This document shows, piece after piece, positions 9,986 to 19,681 of a stretch of 64,000 nt of DNA. Each line of letters starts with the position of its first letter. Position 1 is the stretch's first letter. A program made the position numbers and the translations under genes. Location: assembly GCA_022791915.1 (NCBI GenBank), contig JAAWAB010000008.1, forward strand, positions 124,001-188,000, in the 5' to 3' direction. This DNA comes from Clostridia bacterium. GTDB taxonomy: Bacteria > Bacillota > Clostridia > Christensenellales > Pumilibacteraceae. The notes beneath the pieces are model-generated. The model saw only the letters and a list, made by a program, of their open reading frames with translations. It did no database searches and had not been told where the DNA came from.

Positions 9986-10675
9986 ATGACTGAAAAAAAA
10001 TCGTTTTGCGTTAAATTGTGCGTGCTTTTGGCGTCGGTATTGTTTGTAGCCATGTTGTCGGGTTGCGGTAACTCCAATCTGGAAAAATATGCCGACGATA
10101 TCTCGGAATTGCGGGAAAATCTTTTTGCCGCCGAAAATGCCGACTATAAAATTACGGCAATTTCGGGTAAGCGCGAAGACCCTTACGAAATGGACGGAGT
10201 GAGCGCAGGCAAGCGCGATTTTACCGTAATCACCGTTACGCCCGCCGTATTTTCCGCCGCTAAATCGTATCGGTACCGTACCGAAATCGGCGGCACCGTT
10301 TACGAAGGCGATTTGTTGCCTCACCCGTTTGCGCAGTCGCTGTCGGTGGATATTCCCGCTACGGTGCAAAGCGATTTTTCCCTCACGGTATTCGACGGCG
10401 GCGAGCATGCGTTTGAGATGAAAAGCGCGGTTACGGGAGAAATCATTTCCGCCGAAAAAGCGTTCACGATTGCGCTCGATAAATTAAAGAACGAGTTAAA
10501 ACGCTTTCGGGGCAAGGGGAGCCCCGACCCCGAAATCTACATCCGCCTTGTGGAAAATCCCATAGACGGCAGCGGCGGCTACTTTTGGTACGTGGCATTC
10601 GTGGGAGAAAACAAAAATACGGTAGCGGTTCTTTTGCGGGCGGATACGGGTGCGGTGAGCGCCGTGCGCGTATGA
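9986..10675 (+). CDS. Lipoprotein of unknown function, PepSY-like C-terminus
   Basis: 229 residues from the ATG at 9986, which has GGGGTG six bases upstream; an in-frame ATG at 9971 lies inside the terminator stem and lacks an SD. Residues 9-27 form a signal peptide with lipobox LSGC (Cys27), so the protein is anchored outside the membrane. The mature part holds a beta-rich domain (about 60-150). The C-terminal 70 residues (EKAFTIALDKL, then a W-Y-V-A-F-V strand and ADTGAV) have the look of a PepSY-type domain. No close family is recognised. Confidence 0.7.
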   Translation: MTEKKSFCVKLCVLLASVLFVAMLSGCGNSNLEKYADDISELRENLFAAENADYKITAISGKREDPYEMDGVSAGKRDFTVITVTPAVFSAAKSYRYRTEIGGTVYEGDLLPHPFAQSLSVDIPATVQSDFSLTVFDGGEHAFEMKSAVTGEIISAEKAFTIALDKLKNELKRFRGKGSPDPEIYIRLVENPIDGSGGYFWYVAFVGENKNTVAVLLRADTGAVSAVRV

Positions 10676-10733
10676 AAGGGAAGAGCACCGTAAAAATTTT
10701 CGCACAAACGGCATAAATCCGTATAAAAAAGAA

Positions 10734-10762
10734 TTGCAAAACAGAACGATTGGTGTTATAAT
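10734..10762 (+). promoter_or_regulatory. Strong sigma-A promoter for the orphan gene at 10795
   Basis: TTGCAA at 10734-10739, 17-base spacer, consensus TATAAT at 10757-10762. The predicted start near 10769 leaves a leader of about 26 bases with GAGGT at 10781-10785. Confidence 0.8.
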
Positions 10763-10794
10763 AAAGGGTAATACGAGTACGAGGTATTGCCCTT

Positions 10795-12069
10795 TTGTCA
10801 ATCGAGCAAGAAACTTCACAAGACAACCAATCCGTTCCCGCCGTTCAAAGCGTTTCTATGGCGGCTGTGGGCGTCCGTGCCGCTTTTTGGACGGTTGTGG
10901 CGCTCGCATTGCTGTTTGCGTGTGTGCTGTCTTTTTCTTCGTATACGGCAATGCAATTCTATGTGAAAATCGATTGCAAGGATATGGCGCTCATGAGTGC
11001 CGAAAAATATCTTTCGCGGCATGACGACGCCTACGGTGAGAATCGTTTGCCGCCGCCCAACGGAAAATATGCCGACGCGCTCTATCTTGCAACGGGGTAT
11101 TCGATTGACTTTATGAATGCTACGCTTGCAAAAAAAGGACGCGATTCGCGCGATACTCTGTTTTATGCGCGCAAAGCCGAGACGTATATCAACGAATATC
11201 TTTCCTATAACAGTACGGGTTCGCTTTTAGACCGCACGCGCGAAATCGACGCATACAGTCTTTCGCATACCGTGGCGGCAATGCACCCGTATGTGTACAG
11301 CTATTCCGATTATCTGCAAACTACGCGTTTCAAAACCTGGTATTTGCTCGATAAAGCCGAAACTCTTCTCGAACGGGTGGATACTGCCACAACGCCCTGG
11401 ATTGTTACCGACGAAAACTGGGTATTACAAGACGGCGATACGGTAATTATCGACGATTTATTTTTACTGTTGATGCAACTTACCGCATATATCGATACCG
11501 AGTTGGACGCATTGGGGCTTTCGGAAGATATTGCGAGCGCAAAAGGGCATGTTTTGCGCGTTGAACAAGTGCGCGACCGCTCCTTATTGTCGGGTGTGAA
11601 CAAGCCGTTCGATTTGTTTGTTTACGATTCTTCCGATTCGCCTTCGTTCGGAAACGGGGAAACGACCAATCTGTATAAAAATCTTACGGTGCATTTCGGT
11701 GCGCTCGTCGATTATCTTCGCAGAAACTGCGTGCGCTATACGTACGATGCACTCGAAGCGGATAAGGCGCAACATCTTCGGCTTACGTACCGTTTGAAAA
11801 TTCTCAATGATTTCACAAAATCCATGCGCAATATGACCGCAGTTCTTTCGGGGCAGACGCAATATTTCGATGATGCTTATACGGCGGAACTCCGTAAAAC
11901 GCATACCGACTGGGAAAGCCTCGGGTGGGTGAAAGGCGACGGCAAAATGCGAATCACGCGCGACGGAAAGCGTGAAATCATCGGAACGGACGCAGGGGTA
12001 TTTGTTGAAGATTGGTACACGTTCGGTATGTTATACGACTATGTGCATTGGCGCAATACTCTCATATAA
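10795..12069 (+). CDS. Orphan membrane-anchored protein with helical extracytoplasmic domain
   Basis: 424 residues, read from a TTG that has GAGGT ten bases upstream and lies just behind a consensus promoter; the first in-frame ATG (10858) has no SD and would cut into the segment before the membrane helix. One membrane helix is at about 26-52, preceded by a short acidic and polar cytosolic tail, so the large part is probably outside. That part is mainly helical, rich in Tyr and Asp, and contains no Cys-based or catalytic motif that can be named. The 51-base gap to guaB has no visible terminator, so co-transcription is possible. No family is recognised. Confidence 0.72.
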   Translation: MSIEQETSQDNQSVPAVQSVSMAAVGVRAAFWTVVALALLFACVLSFSSYTAMQFYVKIDCKDMALMSAEKYLSRHDDAYGENRLPPPNGKYADALYLATGYSIDFMNATLAKKGRDSRDTLFYARKAETYINEYLSYNSTGSLLDRTREIDAYSLSHTVAAMHPYVYSYSDYLQTTRFKTWYLLDKAETLLERVDTATTPWIVTDENWVLQDGDTVIIDDLFLLLMQLTAYIDTELDALGLSEDIASAKGHVLRVEQVRDRSLLSGVNKPFDLFVYDSSDSPSFGNGETTNLYKNLTVHFGALVDYLRRNCVRYTYDALEADKAQHLRLTYRLKILNDFTKSMRNMTAVLSGQTQYFDDAYTAELRKTHTDWESLGWVKGDGKMRITRDGKREIIGTDAGVFVEDWYTFGMLYDYVHWRNTLI

Positions 12070-13581
<1,512 letters not shown>

Positions 13582-13660
13582 CGGGGTTGGTCTGCGGGCA
13601 AAAGCGATAGAATAAACAATCCATAGGGAACACGGGCAGTGCCCGAAAACGGAGGAAATC

Positions 13661-14623
13661 ATGAAAGTATCGGTACTCGGGTGCGGCAGATGGGGCTCTT
13701 TTCTTGCCTGGTATAACAATCGGATAGGGAATCAAGTAATCAGTTTCGGACCCGAGCACGATTACAGTTATCGAATTCTCAAAGAAACGGGACGAAACGA
13801 ATACGTTCGTTTTAATGATGATATCCGCATTACATGTGACCTCGACGAGGCGCTCGACCATGCCGAAACAGTCATCATCAGTATTTCCAGCCAAGGGTTG
13901 CGCGGATTTGCTTCGCAGATTGCCGAACGCGATATCCGCGATAAAAAATTCGTGCTCTGTATGAAAGGTATAGAAGAGAGCACGGGCAAGCGGTTGAGCG
14001 AAGTGGCAATCGAGAGCGGAATTCCCAAAGAACACGTGGCGGTATGGGTAGGACCCGGGCACATTCAGGAATTTATCAAAAACGTACCCAACTGTATGGT
14101 GATTGATTCGTACGATTCGGCGCTTACCAAAACGTTGGCGGATTCGTTCAAAAGCGATTTGATTCGGTTCTACTACGGCAACGACGTCATCGGCACCGAA
14201 GTAGGCGCGGCAACAAAAAATATTATGGGTATCGTGGCGGGCGTGCTCGACGGACTCAACTACGTTACGCTCAAAGGTCCTTTGATGGCGCGCGGTGCGA
14301 GAGAAGTGGCGCGTTTCATCAAAGCGCTGGGCGGAAACGAATTGTCTGCTTACGGTTTGTGTCATTTGGGCGATTACGAAACCACGCTTTTTTCGCCGCA
14401 CAGTCACAACCGCAGGTGGGGCGAGGCATACGTGCTCGGTCAGCCGTTCGATAAGTTGGCGGAAGGCGTGGCAACCGCGCGTGCCGTTGCGGCAGTTGCG
14501 CGCAGACTCAAAGTGGATATGCCGATTACCGACGCGGTAAACGAAATGATTACTCGCAAAACGCCCCCCAAAGATTTGATTACCACATTGTTCGGAAGGG
14601 ATACAAAAGAAGAATTTAACTGA
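13661..14623 (+). CDS. gpsA: NAD(P)H-dependent glycerol-3-phosphate dehydrogenase (GpsA family)
   Basis: 320 residues. It reduces dihydroxyacetone phosphate to sn-glycerol 3-phosphate for phospholipid synthesis. The nucleotide-binding LGCGRWG opens the protein, K in CMKGIE and K in AATKNIMGIVAGVLDGL match the catalytic lysines, and LGDYETTLFSPHSHNR aligns with the usual LGDLvlTcTs...SRN. One motif deviates: the canonical SGPSFAxE is VGPGHIQEF here. That marks a divergent branch and leaves some doubt about exact substrate. GGAGG stands before the ATG; a bidirectional terminator follows. Confidence 0.85.
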   Translation: MKVSVLGCGRWGSFLAWYNNRIGNQVISFGPEHDYSYRILKETGRNEYVRFNDDIRITCDLDEALDHAETVIISISSQGLRGFASQIAERDIRDKKFVLCMKGIEESTGKRLSEVAIESGIPKEHVAVWVGPGHIQEFIKNVPNCMVIDSYDSALTKTLADSFKSDLIRFYYGNDVIGTEVGAATKNIMGIVAGVLDGLNYVTLKGPLMARGAREVARFIKALGGNELSAYGLCHLGDYETTLFSPHSHNRRWGEAYVLGQPFDKLAEGVATARAVAAVARRLKVDMPITDAVNEMITRKTPPKDLITTLFGRDTKEEFN

Positions 14624-14633
14624 CAAAAAAGAA

Positions 14634-14668
14634 AATCCGTTGCGTTTATGTACAACGGATTCTTTTAT
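14634..14668. terminator. Bidirectional terminator between gpsA and the convergent lipid kinase gene
   Basis: AATCCGTTG at 14634-14642 pairs with CAACGGATT at 14653-14661. The plus strand continues CTTTTATTTTT, and the minus strand continues into TTTTCTTTTTTG, so both converging transcripts can stop here. Confidence 0.85.
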
Positions 14669-15552
14669 TTTTCATCATTCGGCGATATTCGGTTGTGAAT
14701 CGACGGGCAAAATGTTTTCAGTCCGCCTGCCACAATATGCGCGTCAAAAGACAAATCGTAATAAATTTCTCCGTCTAATTGCAGTGGTGCGGGCGTTACA
14801 ATTCGCACACTGTCGCAAACAATATGGTGGGTATACGGTTTTTGCATGTGTTTGCCCTTCACGAATTTGGGCATAACGAGCACCGTAGGAACGCGTTTCG
14901 GTTTTTCCATAACAATCACGTCCAGTTTTCCGTCGTCGGGATGAGAAACGGGGGAAAGGCGAATTCCGCCGCCGATTTGCGTTCCGTTGCATACGCCCGC
15001 CATAATGCAATCGTGCGTTGACGTCTGTCCGTTTGCCGTCACTTCCACACGGTACGGCTTATATTTGAGCAGACACCGAAAGAGCGACGCAACATAGGTG
15101 AGTTTGTTTTTGCTTTTTGCCGTTTTGAGCAGAACTTCCACGTCTAACCCCGTGCCTGCTACGTTGACGCACCGTTTATCGCCCACTTGAATATAGTCGA
15201 GGTCTTTATGTTCGCCGCGCACAATGTCGGCAATCGCCGTTTGCGGGTCGAGCGACGCCGCTTTCGTGCCGATAGCAAAGTCGTTTCCTCTGCCTGCGGG
15301 AATCAATCCCATGCGCGCACGGGAAAAGTCCATGCCGTTGAGCACTTCGTGAAACGTTCCGTCGCCGCCGAGCGCCACGACCGTTTGTGCGCCTTCGGCA
15401 CACAGTCTTTCGGCAAGCGCTTTCCCGTGCCCCGTGCAATGCGTTTCGTATACCGTATGAGGAATGCCCCGCGCGTCCAAAAAGGCGGTTACTGCCGCTA
15501 AACATTTGGCGCCTTTGCCTTTTCCGCTACTTTTGTTGGCGATTATATCCAT
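14665..15552 (-). CDS. Diacylglycerol kinase / lipid kinase family protein
   Basis: 295 residues. The catalytic GGDGT (residues 62-66) in VVALGGDGTFHEVLNG and the downstream PAGRGNDFA define the DAGK catalytic family (DgkB/YegS type). Such enzymes phosphorylate diacylglycerol or related lipids to recycle them into phosphatidate. A GGAAG SD stands five bases before the ATG. It converges on gpsA, which also feeds phospholipid synthesis, though the two are on opposite strands and need not be co-regulated. Confidence 0.88.
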   Translation of the reverse strand: MDIIANKSSGKGKGAKCLAAVTAFLDARGIPHTVYETHCTGHGKALAERLCAEGAQTVVALGGDGTFHEVLNGMDFSRARMGLIPAGRGNDFAIGTKAASLDPQTAIADIVRGEHKDLDYIQVGDKRCVNVAGTGLDVEVLLKTAKSKNKLTYVASLFRCLLKYKPYRVEVTANGQTSTHDCIMAGVCNGTQIGGGIRLSPVSHPDDGKLDVIVMEKPKRVPTVLVMPKFVKGKHMQKPYTHHIVCDSVRIVTPAPLQLDGEIYYDLSFDAHIVAGGLKTFCPSIHNRISPNDEK

Positions 15553-15606
15553 TTTTCTTCCGTATTTCCGTGTATTCTTATATCGAACAGGGTATGTTAC
15601 GAATAT

Positions 15607-15635
15607 ACTATATCATTTTTCGGTAAAACTGTCAA
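15607..15635 (-). promoter_or_regulatory. Promoter of the lipid kinase gene
   Basis: On the minus strand TTGACA (15635-15630), 17-base spacer, TATAGT (15612-15607) with TGA before it. It stands back to back with the plus-strand promoter at 15644-15672, only eight bases between the two -35 boxes. Confidence 0.8.
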
Positions 15636-15643
15636 TCGTATCG

Positions 15644-15672
15644 TTGACGCAAGGGTTTCGGTGTTGTATACT
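15644..15672 (+). promoter_or_regulatory. Promoter of the flavin reductase-rubredoxin gene
   Basis: TTGACG at 15644-15649, 17-base spacer, TATACT at 15667-15672. A second TATAAT at 15689-15694 lacks a good -35 at the right distance. Confidence 0.75.
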
Positions 15673-15724
15673 GATTGCATAGAATCGTTATAATAAGCAT
15701 TTGTAACGCAAAAGGAGATTGTTC

Positions 15725-16321
15725 ATGAAAAACGCGGAAATAATTTGGAAGATAACGCACGGTATGTATGTGCTCACCACGCAGAACGGCGGTTGTGTGG
15801 TAGACGCCGTATCACAGGTGAGCGGCGGCGATAATCCGCTTATCTCGGTGGCGGTAATGAAGAAGAACCGCACAAACGAACTGATGAAACAGAACGAAAC
15901 GTTTGCGTTGTCGGTAATGGGCACGAACGTGAACCCGCAGATTATCCGAACGTTCGGGTTTTCGTCGAGTCGTGATACCGATAAATTTGCGCAGACCGAT
16001 ACTACCGAAGTGTGCGGCGTGAAAACGATTAACGGCACAATGGGGTATATGATTTGCGAAAAGGTGGATTCCATAGAGAACGACACGCATACGCTTTTTA
16101 TCGGAAAGGTGATAGAAGGAAATCTTATTTCCGACGAAGAACCGATGAGCTACGGCTACTATCGGGCACACAAAGACGAACTCATGAAAGTGAAAACGCA
16201 GAACGGCGAAACGGCATGGGTGTGCTCGGTATGCGGTTATGTGTACTACGGCGAAAAACTGCCGCAAGACTACAAATGCCCCGTTTGCGGCGTAGACAGA
16301 ACACGTTTTAATAAACGATAA
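15725..16321 (+). CDS. Flavin reductase domain fused to rubredoxin (high-molecular-weight rubredoxin type)
   Basis: 198 residues from the ATG at 15725 (AGGAG seven bases upstream). Residues about 1-150 are a flavin reductase-like FMN-binding domain ([33 protein letters not shown]). The last ~40 residues are a rubredoxin with both iron-binding pairs: [11 protein letters not shown] and [11 protein letters not shown]. This domain order is that of Moorella Hrb, which passes electrons from NADH to flavodiiron proteins that remove O2 or NO. No flavodiiron gene is in the window. Transcribed alone from its own promoter. Confidence 0.9.
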   Translation: MKNAEIIWKITHGMYVLTTQNGGCVVDAVSQVSGGDNPLISVAVMKKNRTNELMKQNETFALSVMGTNVNPQIIRTFGFSSSRDTDKFAQTDTTEVCGVKTINGTMGYMICEKVDSIENDTHTLFIGKVIEGNLISDEEPMSYGYYRAHKDELMKVKTQNGETAWVCSVCGYVYYGEKLPQDYKCPVCGVDRTRFNKR

Positions 16322-16354
16322 TCAAACAAATTTCTCGTTTTTGTTTTTTATGCG

Positions 16355-17347
16355 TTACACATACCCGTACAGTCCGCGAACCGATGCTTCGCCGCTGATT
16401 ACCGTGGTTTGCGTTCCGTCGTCAAAGCGCACAATCAAACCGAAGTTGTCGTCTATGTCTTGCGCATAGCCGATTCGTTCTTCTTTTCCCGAAAGTCGTA
16501 CCGTGTTTCCTACCGTGATACAATTTTGTCGGTAGGCTTTGAGATAATGCTCTTTTTCCTGTGGCCAGGCGGCGCCCAGCGTGTCAAGTTCGGTAATCAT
16601 TTGCGCCGCAATCTGTGCTCTGTTATATCGTATACCCGTTTCGGCGAATAGAGAAGTCGCCGTGTTTTGCAGTTCGTGCGGGAAATCTTCGGGGCGCTCG
16701 TTTACGTTCAGACCTGCGCCCACAATCACGTGTCGAATGTGTCCTGTTTCACTCTCTACGGTCGTTTCGGTAAGAATGCCGCATATTTTGCGCTTTCCGA
16801 GCACAAGGTCGTTTACCCATTTGATATCGGGGCGTACGCCGCAGACTTTGTATACCGCGTTGCCCATTGCCACGGCAACCCAAGCCGCCAACGTAGACGC
16901 CAAAACGGGTTGCAAGGCAACGGGACGAAACAGTACGGAAAGATATATTCCTTTGCCGCGTGGAGAAACGAACGTGCGTCCGTATCGACCTCGTCCCGCT
17001 TGTTGCGATTCCGCTATGATAACTTGACCGTCGGGTGCGCCTGCAACCGCCATTTCGTGCAAACGGTTGTTTGTGGAGTCTACGCTGTCTAAAAGAAGAA
17101 CTTTTTGCAGACGCTCGGCAGGTAGACGGGCTAAAAGTTCGCCGTCGTTGATTACGTCGGGCGATGCGGTAACGCAATAGCCTTTGTTGGTAACGGAAGA
17201 TATTTCATAGCCGTCACGGCGCAATGTATTCACGGCGGAATTGATAGCCATACGACTGATACCCAGCGTTTCTCCCAATGTTTCGCCCGATACGTAGTTG
17301 CCGCATTTTTTTAAGTAGGCAAGTACGGCGTCTTTCGTTTTTATCAT
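16355..17347 (-). CDS. birA: Bifunctional biotin-protein ligase / biotin operon repressor
   Basis: 330 residues. The first ~60 form a winged helix-turn-helix (GISRMAINSAVNTLRRDGY), and the ligase domain carries GRGRYGR (118-124), the biotinyl-AMP loop, and KWVNDLVL. It attaches biotin to carboxylase subunits and, with biotinyl-AMP bound, represses biotin genes. It is divergent from bioY, and the operator at 17449-17479 is 102 bases from its ATG. SD GGAGAG lies at 17351-17356. The N-terminal DNA-binding domain confirms a repressor role rather than ligase only. Confidence 0.95.
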   Translation of the reverse strand: MIKTKDAVLAYLKKCGNYVSGETLGETLGISRMAINSAVNTLRRDGYEISSVTNKGYCVTASPDVINDGELLARLPAERLQKVLLLDSVDSTNNRLHEMAVAGAPDGQVIIAESQQAGRGRYGRTFVSPRGKGIYLSVLFRPVALQPVLASTLAAWVAVAMGNAVYKVCGVRPDIKWVNDLVLGKRKICGILTETTVESETGHIRHVIVGAGLNVNERPEDFPHELQNTATSLFAETGIRYNRAQIAAQMITELDTLGAAWPQEKEHYLKAYRQNCITVGNTVRLSGKEERIGYAQDIDDNFGLIVRFDDGTQTTVISGEASVRGLYGYV

Positions 17348-17370
17348 TATGCTCTCCGTTTGTTTTTTTC

Positions 17371-17400
17371 AGTATAGCATATTTTCCCGTTTGTTGTAAA
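17371..17400 (-). promoter_or_regulatory. Promoter of birA
   Basis: Minus strand TTTACA (17400-17395), 18-base spacer, TATACT (17376-17371). The operator at 17449-17479 does not overlap it, so autoregulation at this site is not expected. Confidence 0.7.
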
Positions 17401-17417
17401 GCATTCACCGAAAACAG

Positions 17418-17447
17418 TTGACAATCAAAATGTGCGCGTGGTATAGT
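17418..17447 (+). promoter_or_regulatory. Promoter of the bioYBDA operon
   Basis: TTGACA at 17418-17423, 18-base spacer, TATAGT at 17442-17447. The predicted start near 17453 falls inside the BirA operator. Confidence 0.85.
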
Positions 17448-17448
17448 A

Positions 17449-17479
17449 TTGTAAACTATGTTTCGTATGAGGTTTACAA
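17449..17479 (+). promoter_or_regulatory. BirA operator covering the bioY transcription start and SD
   Basis: TTGTAAAC at 17449-17456 and its exact inverse GTTTACAA at 17472-17479, separated by 15 bases. This matches the known BirA site form (TTGTNAAC-N14/16-GTTNACAA). The left half overlaps the predicted +1 and the right half abuts the GAGG (17469-17472) used to start bioY. Confidence 0.92.
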
Positions 17480-17480
17480 T

Positions 17481-18038
17481 TTGAAAACAAAAGATTTGGC
17501 ATTGATTGCTTTGTTTACCGCACTCACGGCGGCAGGAGCGTTTATCCGTATTCCCATTCCCATGGTGCCGTTTACCTTGCAATTTTTGTTCACGACTTTG
17601 GCAGGGTTGTTGCTTGGTGCCAAACGGGGCGCATTGAGCGTGTTGTGTTATTTGATACTCGGCTTGATAGGATTGCCTATATTCAGCGACGGGGGCGGTA
17701 TATTCTACGTATTGCAACCCACGTTCGGCTACCTGATTGGTTTTTTGGCGGGCGCGTTTATTACGGGGTGGATTGCGCACAAAACCGATGCGCCTTCTTT
17801 TTTGCGCTTGCTTGCGGCATGTTTTGCGGGGCTTGTTGTCGTGTATGCGTTCGGAATGCTGTACTATTGGCTGATTTGCACGTTTTATGTTAAGTCTGCG
17901 GTCGGAATTGGCGCTTTGTTTCTGTATTGTTTTGTATTAGCTGTGCCGGGTGACATATTCCTGTGTTTTTTGTCGGCACTTGCGGCAAAGCGGTTATATC
18001 CCGTGTTGATTAAAAAGAAAAAAGGGGTGGACTTATGA
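17481..18038 (+). CDS. bioY: Biotin transporter BioY (ECF S-component)
   Basis: 185 residues with about six membrane helices. The family segments IRIPIPMVPFTLQFLF and the Gly-rich LIGLPIFSDGGG...LQPTFGYLIGF are present. The start is a TTG at 17481 (LKTKDLAL) with GAGG at 17469-17472; an upstream in-frame TTG at 17418 is the -35 box and cannot be used. BioY binds biotin for import with shared ECF energy-coupling proteins encoded elsewhere. Being first in the operon under BirA, import and synthesis are switched together. It overlaps bioB by four bases (ATGA). Confidence 0.93.
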   Translation: MKTKDLALIALFTALTAAGAFIRIPIPMVPFTLQFLFTTLAGLLLGAKRGALSVLCYLILGLIGLPIFSDGGGIFYVLQPTFGYLIGFLAGAFITGWIAHKTDAPSFLRLLAACFAGLVVVYAFGMLYYWLICTFYVKSAVGIGALFLYCFVLAVPGDIFLCFLSALAAKRLYPVLIKKKKGVDL

Positions 18039-19003
18039 ACTTTGCGGAAACTTTGCGGGAAAAGATTTTTGTGGGTGAGCGGATTACCCGCACGGAAGCG
18101 GAATTGCTTACCCGAGAACCGCTCGGAGAATTGTGTGCCGTTGCCGACGAAATCCGCAAACATCTGTGCGGAAACGCTTTCGACTTGTGTTCTATCATCA
18201 ACGGAAAGAGCGGAAAATGCGGGGAAGATTGCAAGTTTTGTGCACAATCGTCCCATTACGACGGCTGTGCCGAAAGCTATCCGCTTTTGCCCGTAGAAGA
18301 GATAGTGCGGGCGGCACAGGCAAGTGCCATGGCGGGGGCGCTTCGCTTTTCCGTGGTTACGTCGGGGCGTCGGATATGTGACGGTGAAACAGACAAGCTG
18401 TGCGCTATCGTCCGCGCGATACGCGAACGCGTGCCTATATCGGTGTGCGTATCGGCGGGGCTTTTAACGGAGCAACAATTCCGCGCTTTGAAAGAAGCGG
18501 GCGCAACGCGCGCACACTGTAATCTGGAAACGTGCGAACGGTTTTTTCCGAACGTTTGCACCACGCATACATATTCCGATAAGCTGACGGCGATTGCTGC
18601 GGCGCGAAAAGCGGGTTTGGAAGTATGTAGCGGCGGCATTATGGGATTGGGAGAAAGCGTATCCGACCGTATCGAATTGGCGTTTGCGTTGCGGACATTG
18701 GGTATACGGTCTGTTCCCGTCAACTTTTTGCAACCGATTGCGGGCACTCCTTTTGCAAACATGGAGCCGCTTTCTGCCGACGAAAGAAGGCGCACGGTGG
18801 CTTTGTTCCGTTTTATCCTGCCCGACGCCGCTATTCGATTGGCGGGTGGTAGAAAGGGTATGCCCGATAAAGGCGAAGCATGTTTTCTCTCGGGTGCTAA
18901 CGCCTGTATTACGGGCGACATGCTCACTACCCAAGGCGTGGGCGCACAAACGGACGTTGTCTTGTTACAACGGTTGGGATATAAGGTGGCAGAATATGTC
19001 TGA
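18035..19003 (+). CDS. bioB: Biotin synthase
   Basis: 322 residues, radical SAM. The CxxxCxxC cluster motif is C62, C66, C69 (GKCGEDCKFCAQ). The enzyme inserts sulfur into dethiobiotin. Later family segments are present: CNLETCERFFPNVCTTHTY, GGIMGLGES, and the RLAGGR element near the second cluster with its Arg. The ATG overlaps the bioY stop; its 3' end overlaps bioD by eight bases, so all are translationally coupled. Confidence 0.97.
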   Translation: MNFAETLREKIFVGERITRTEAELLTREPLGELCAVADEIRKHLCGNAFDLCSIINGKSGKCGEDCKFCAQSSHYDGCAESYPLLPVEEIVRAAQASAMAGALRFSVVTSGRRICDGETDKLCAIVRAIRERVPISVCVSAGLLTEQQFRALKEAGATRAHCNLETCERFFPNVCTTHTYSDKLTAIAAARKAGLEVCSGGIMGLGESVSDRIELAFALRTLGIRSVPVNFLQPIAGTPFANMEPLSADERRRTVALFRFILPDAAIRLAGGRKGMPDKGEACFLSGANACITGDMLTTQGVGAQTDVVLLQRLGYKVAEYV

Positions 19004-19667
19004 AAGTATTTTTGTGGTGGGAACGGGCACCGACGTGGGGAAAACGTATGTTACTGCCTTGCTGGTTAAAGCAATGCGTCGGCACGGCACGGCGGCGTAT
19101 TATAAAGCGGCGATGAGCGGCAACGTGCGCGACGAACGCGGTAATTTGATTCCGGGCGACGCCCTTTTCGTACAGCGTGCGGCAGGGCTTACGCAGTCGC
19201 TTGTTTCCATGTGTCCGTATGTGTACGAGAGCGCTTATTCTCCGCATCTTGCCGCGCGGCAGGAAAATAATCCCGTACGGCTCGAACGGGTGCTGGACGG
19301 TTATGCGGCTTTGCAACAAATATACGACTATATCACGGTAGAAGGAAGCGGCGGCATTATGTGCCCGTTGCGATATGACGGGCAAGAATTGTTTCTTGCC
19401 GACGTAATTCGTGCGCTTTGCGTACCGTGCGTGTTGGTTGCCGACGCGGGGTTGGGAGCAATCAATTCGGTTGTGCTTACCGTGGAATACATGCGAGCGT
19501 GCGGTTTGAAAATAAAAGGATTGATTTTCAACCGTTTTGTGTCGGGCGACCCCGTTTGCGAAGATAACGCCCGCATGTGCGAGAAACTTACGGGAATACC
19601 CGTTGTGGCGCGCATTGCCCAAGGGGAAGATACGTTTCCCACAGACCCGACGTTTTTATACGAATAA
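18996..19667 (+). CDS. bioD: Dethiobiotin synthetase
   Basis: 223 residues from the ATG at 18996 (MSESIFVVGTGTDVGKT). The P-loop GTDVGKT opens the protein and VEGSGGIMCPL carries the second family motif. It closes the ureido ring of 7,8-diaminopelargonate using CO2 and ATP. An open frame continues far upstream inside bioB but that part has no BioD similarity, so the internal ATG is chosen. Fourteen bases separate it from bioA. Confidence 0.95.
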   Translation: MSESIFVVGTGTDVGKTYVTALLVKAMRRHGTAAYYKAAMSGNVRDERGNLIPGDALFVQRAAGLTQSLVSMCPYVYESAYSPHLAARQENNPVRLERVLDGYAALQQIYDYITVEGSGGIMCPLRYDGQELFLADVIRALCVPCVLVADAGLGAINSVVLTVEYMRACGLKIKGLIFNRFVSGDPVCEDNARMCEKLTGIPVVARIAQGEDTFPTDPTFLYE

Positions 19668-19681
19668 AGGAGAAACCGCGT

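Noticed and set aside
17418..17480. Earlier TTG start for bioY
   Set aside because: It is part of the -35 box TTGACA, upstream of the promoter's own start site, so it would not be transcribed.
18594..18995. N-terminal extension of BioD within bioB
   Set aside because: The extension is read in another frame of bioB and has no BioD similarity; the P-loop is expected within the first ~15 residues, as given by the ATG at 18996.
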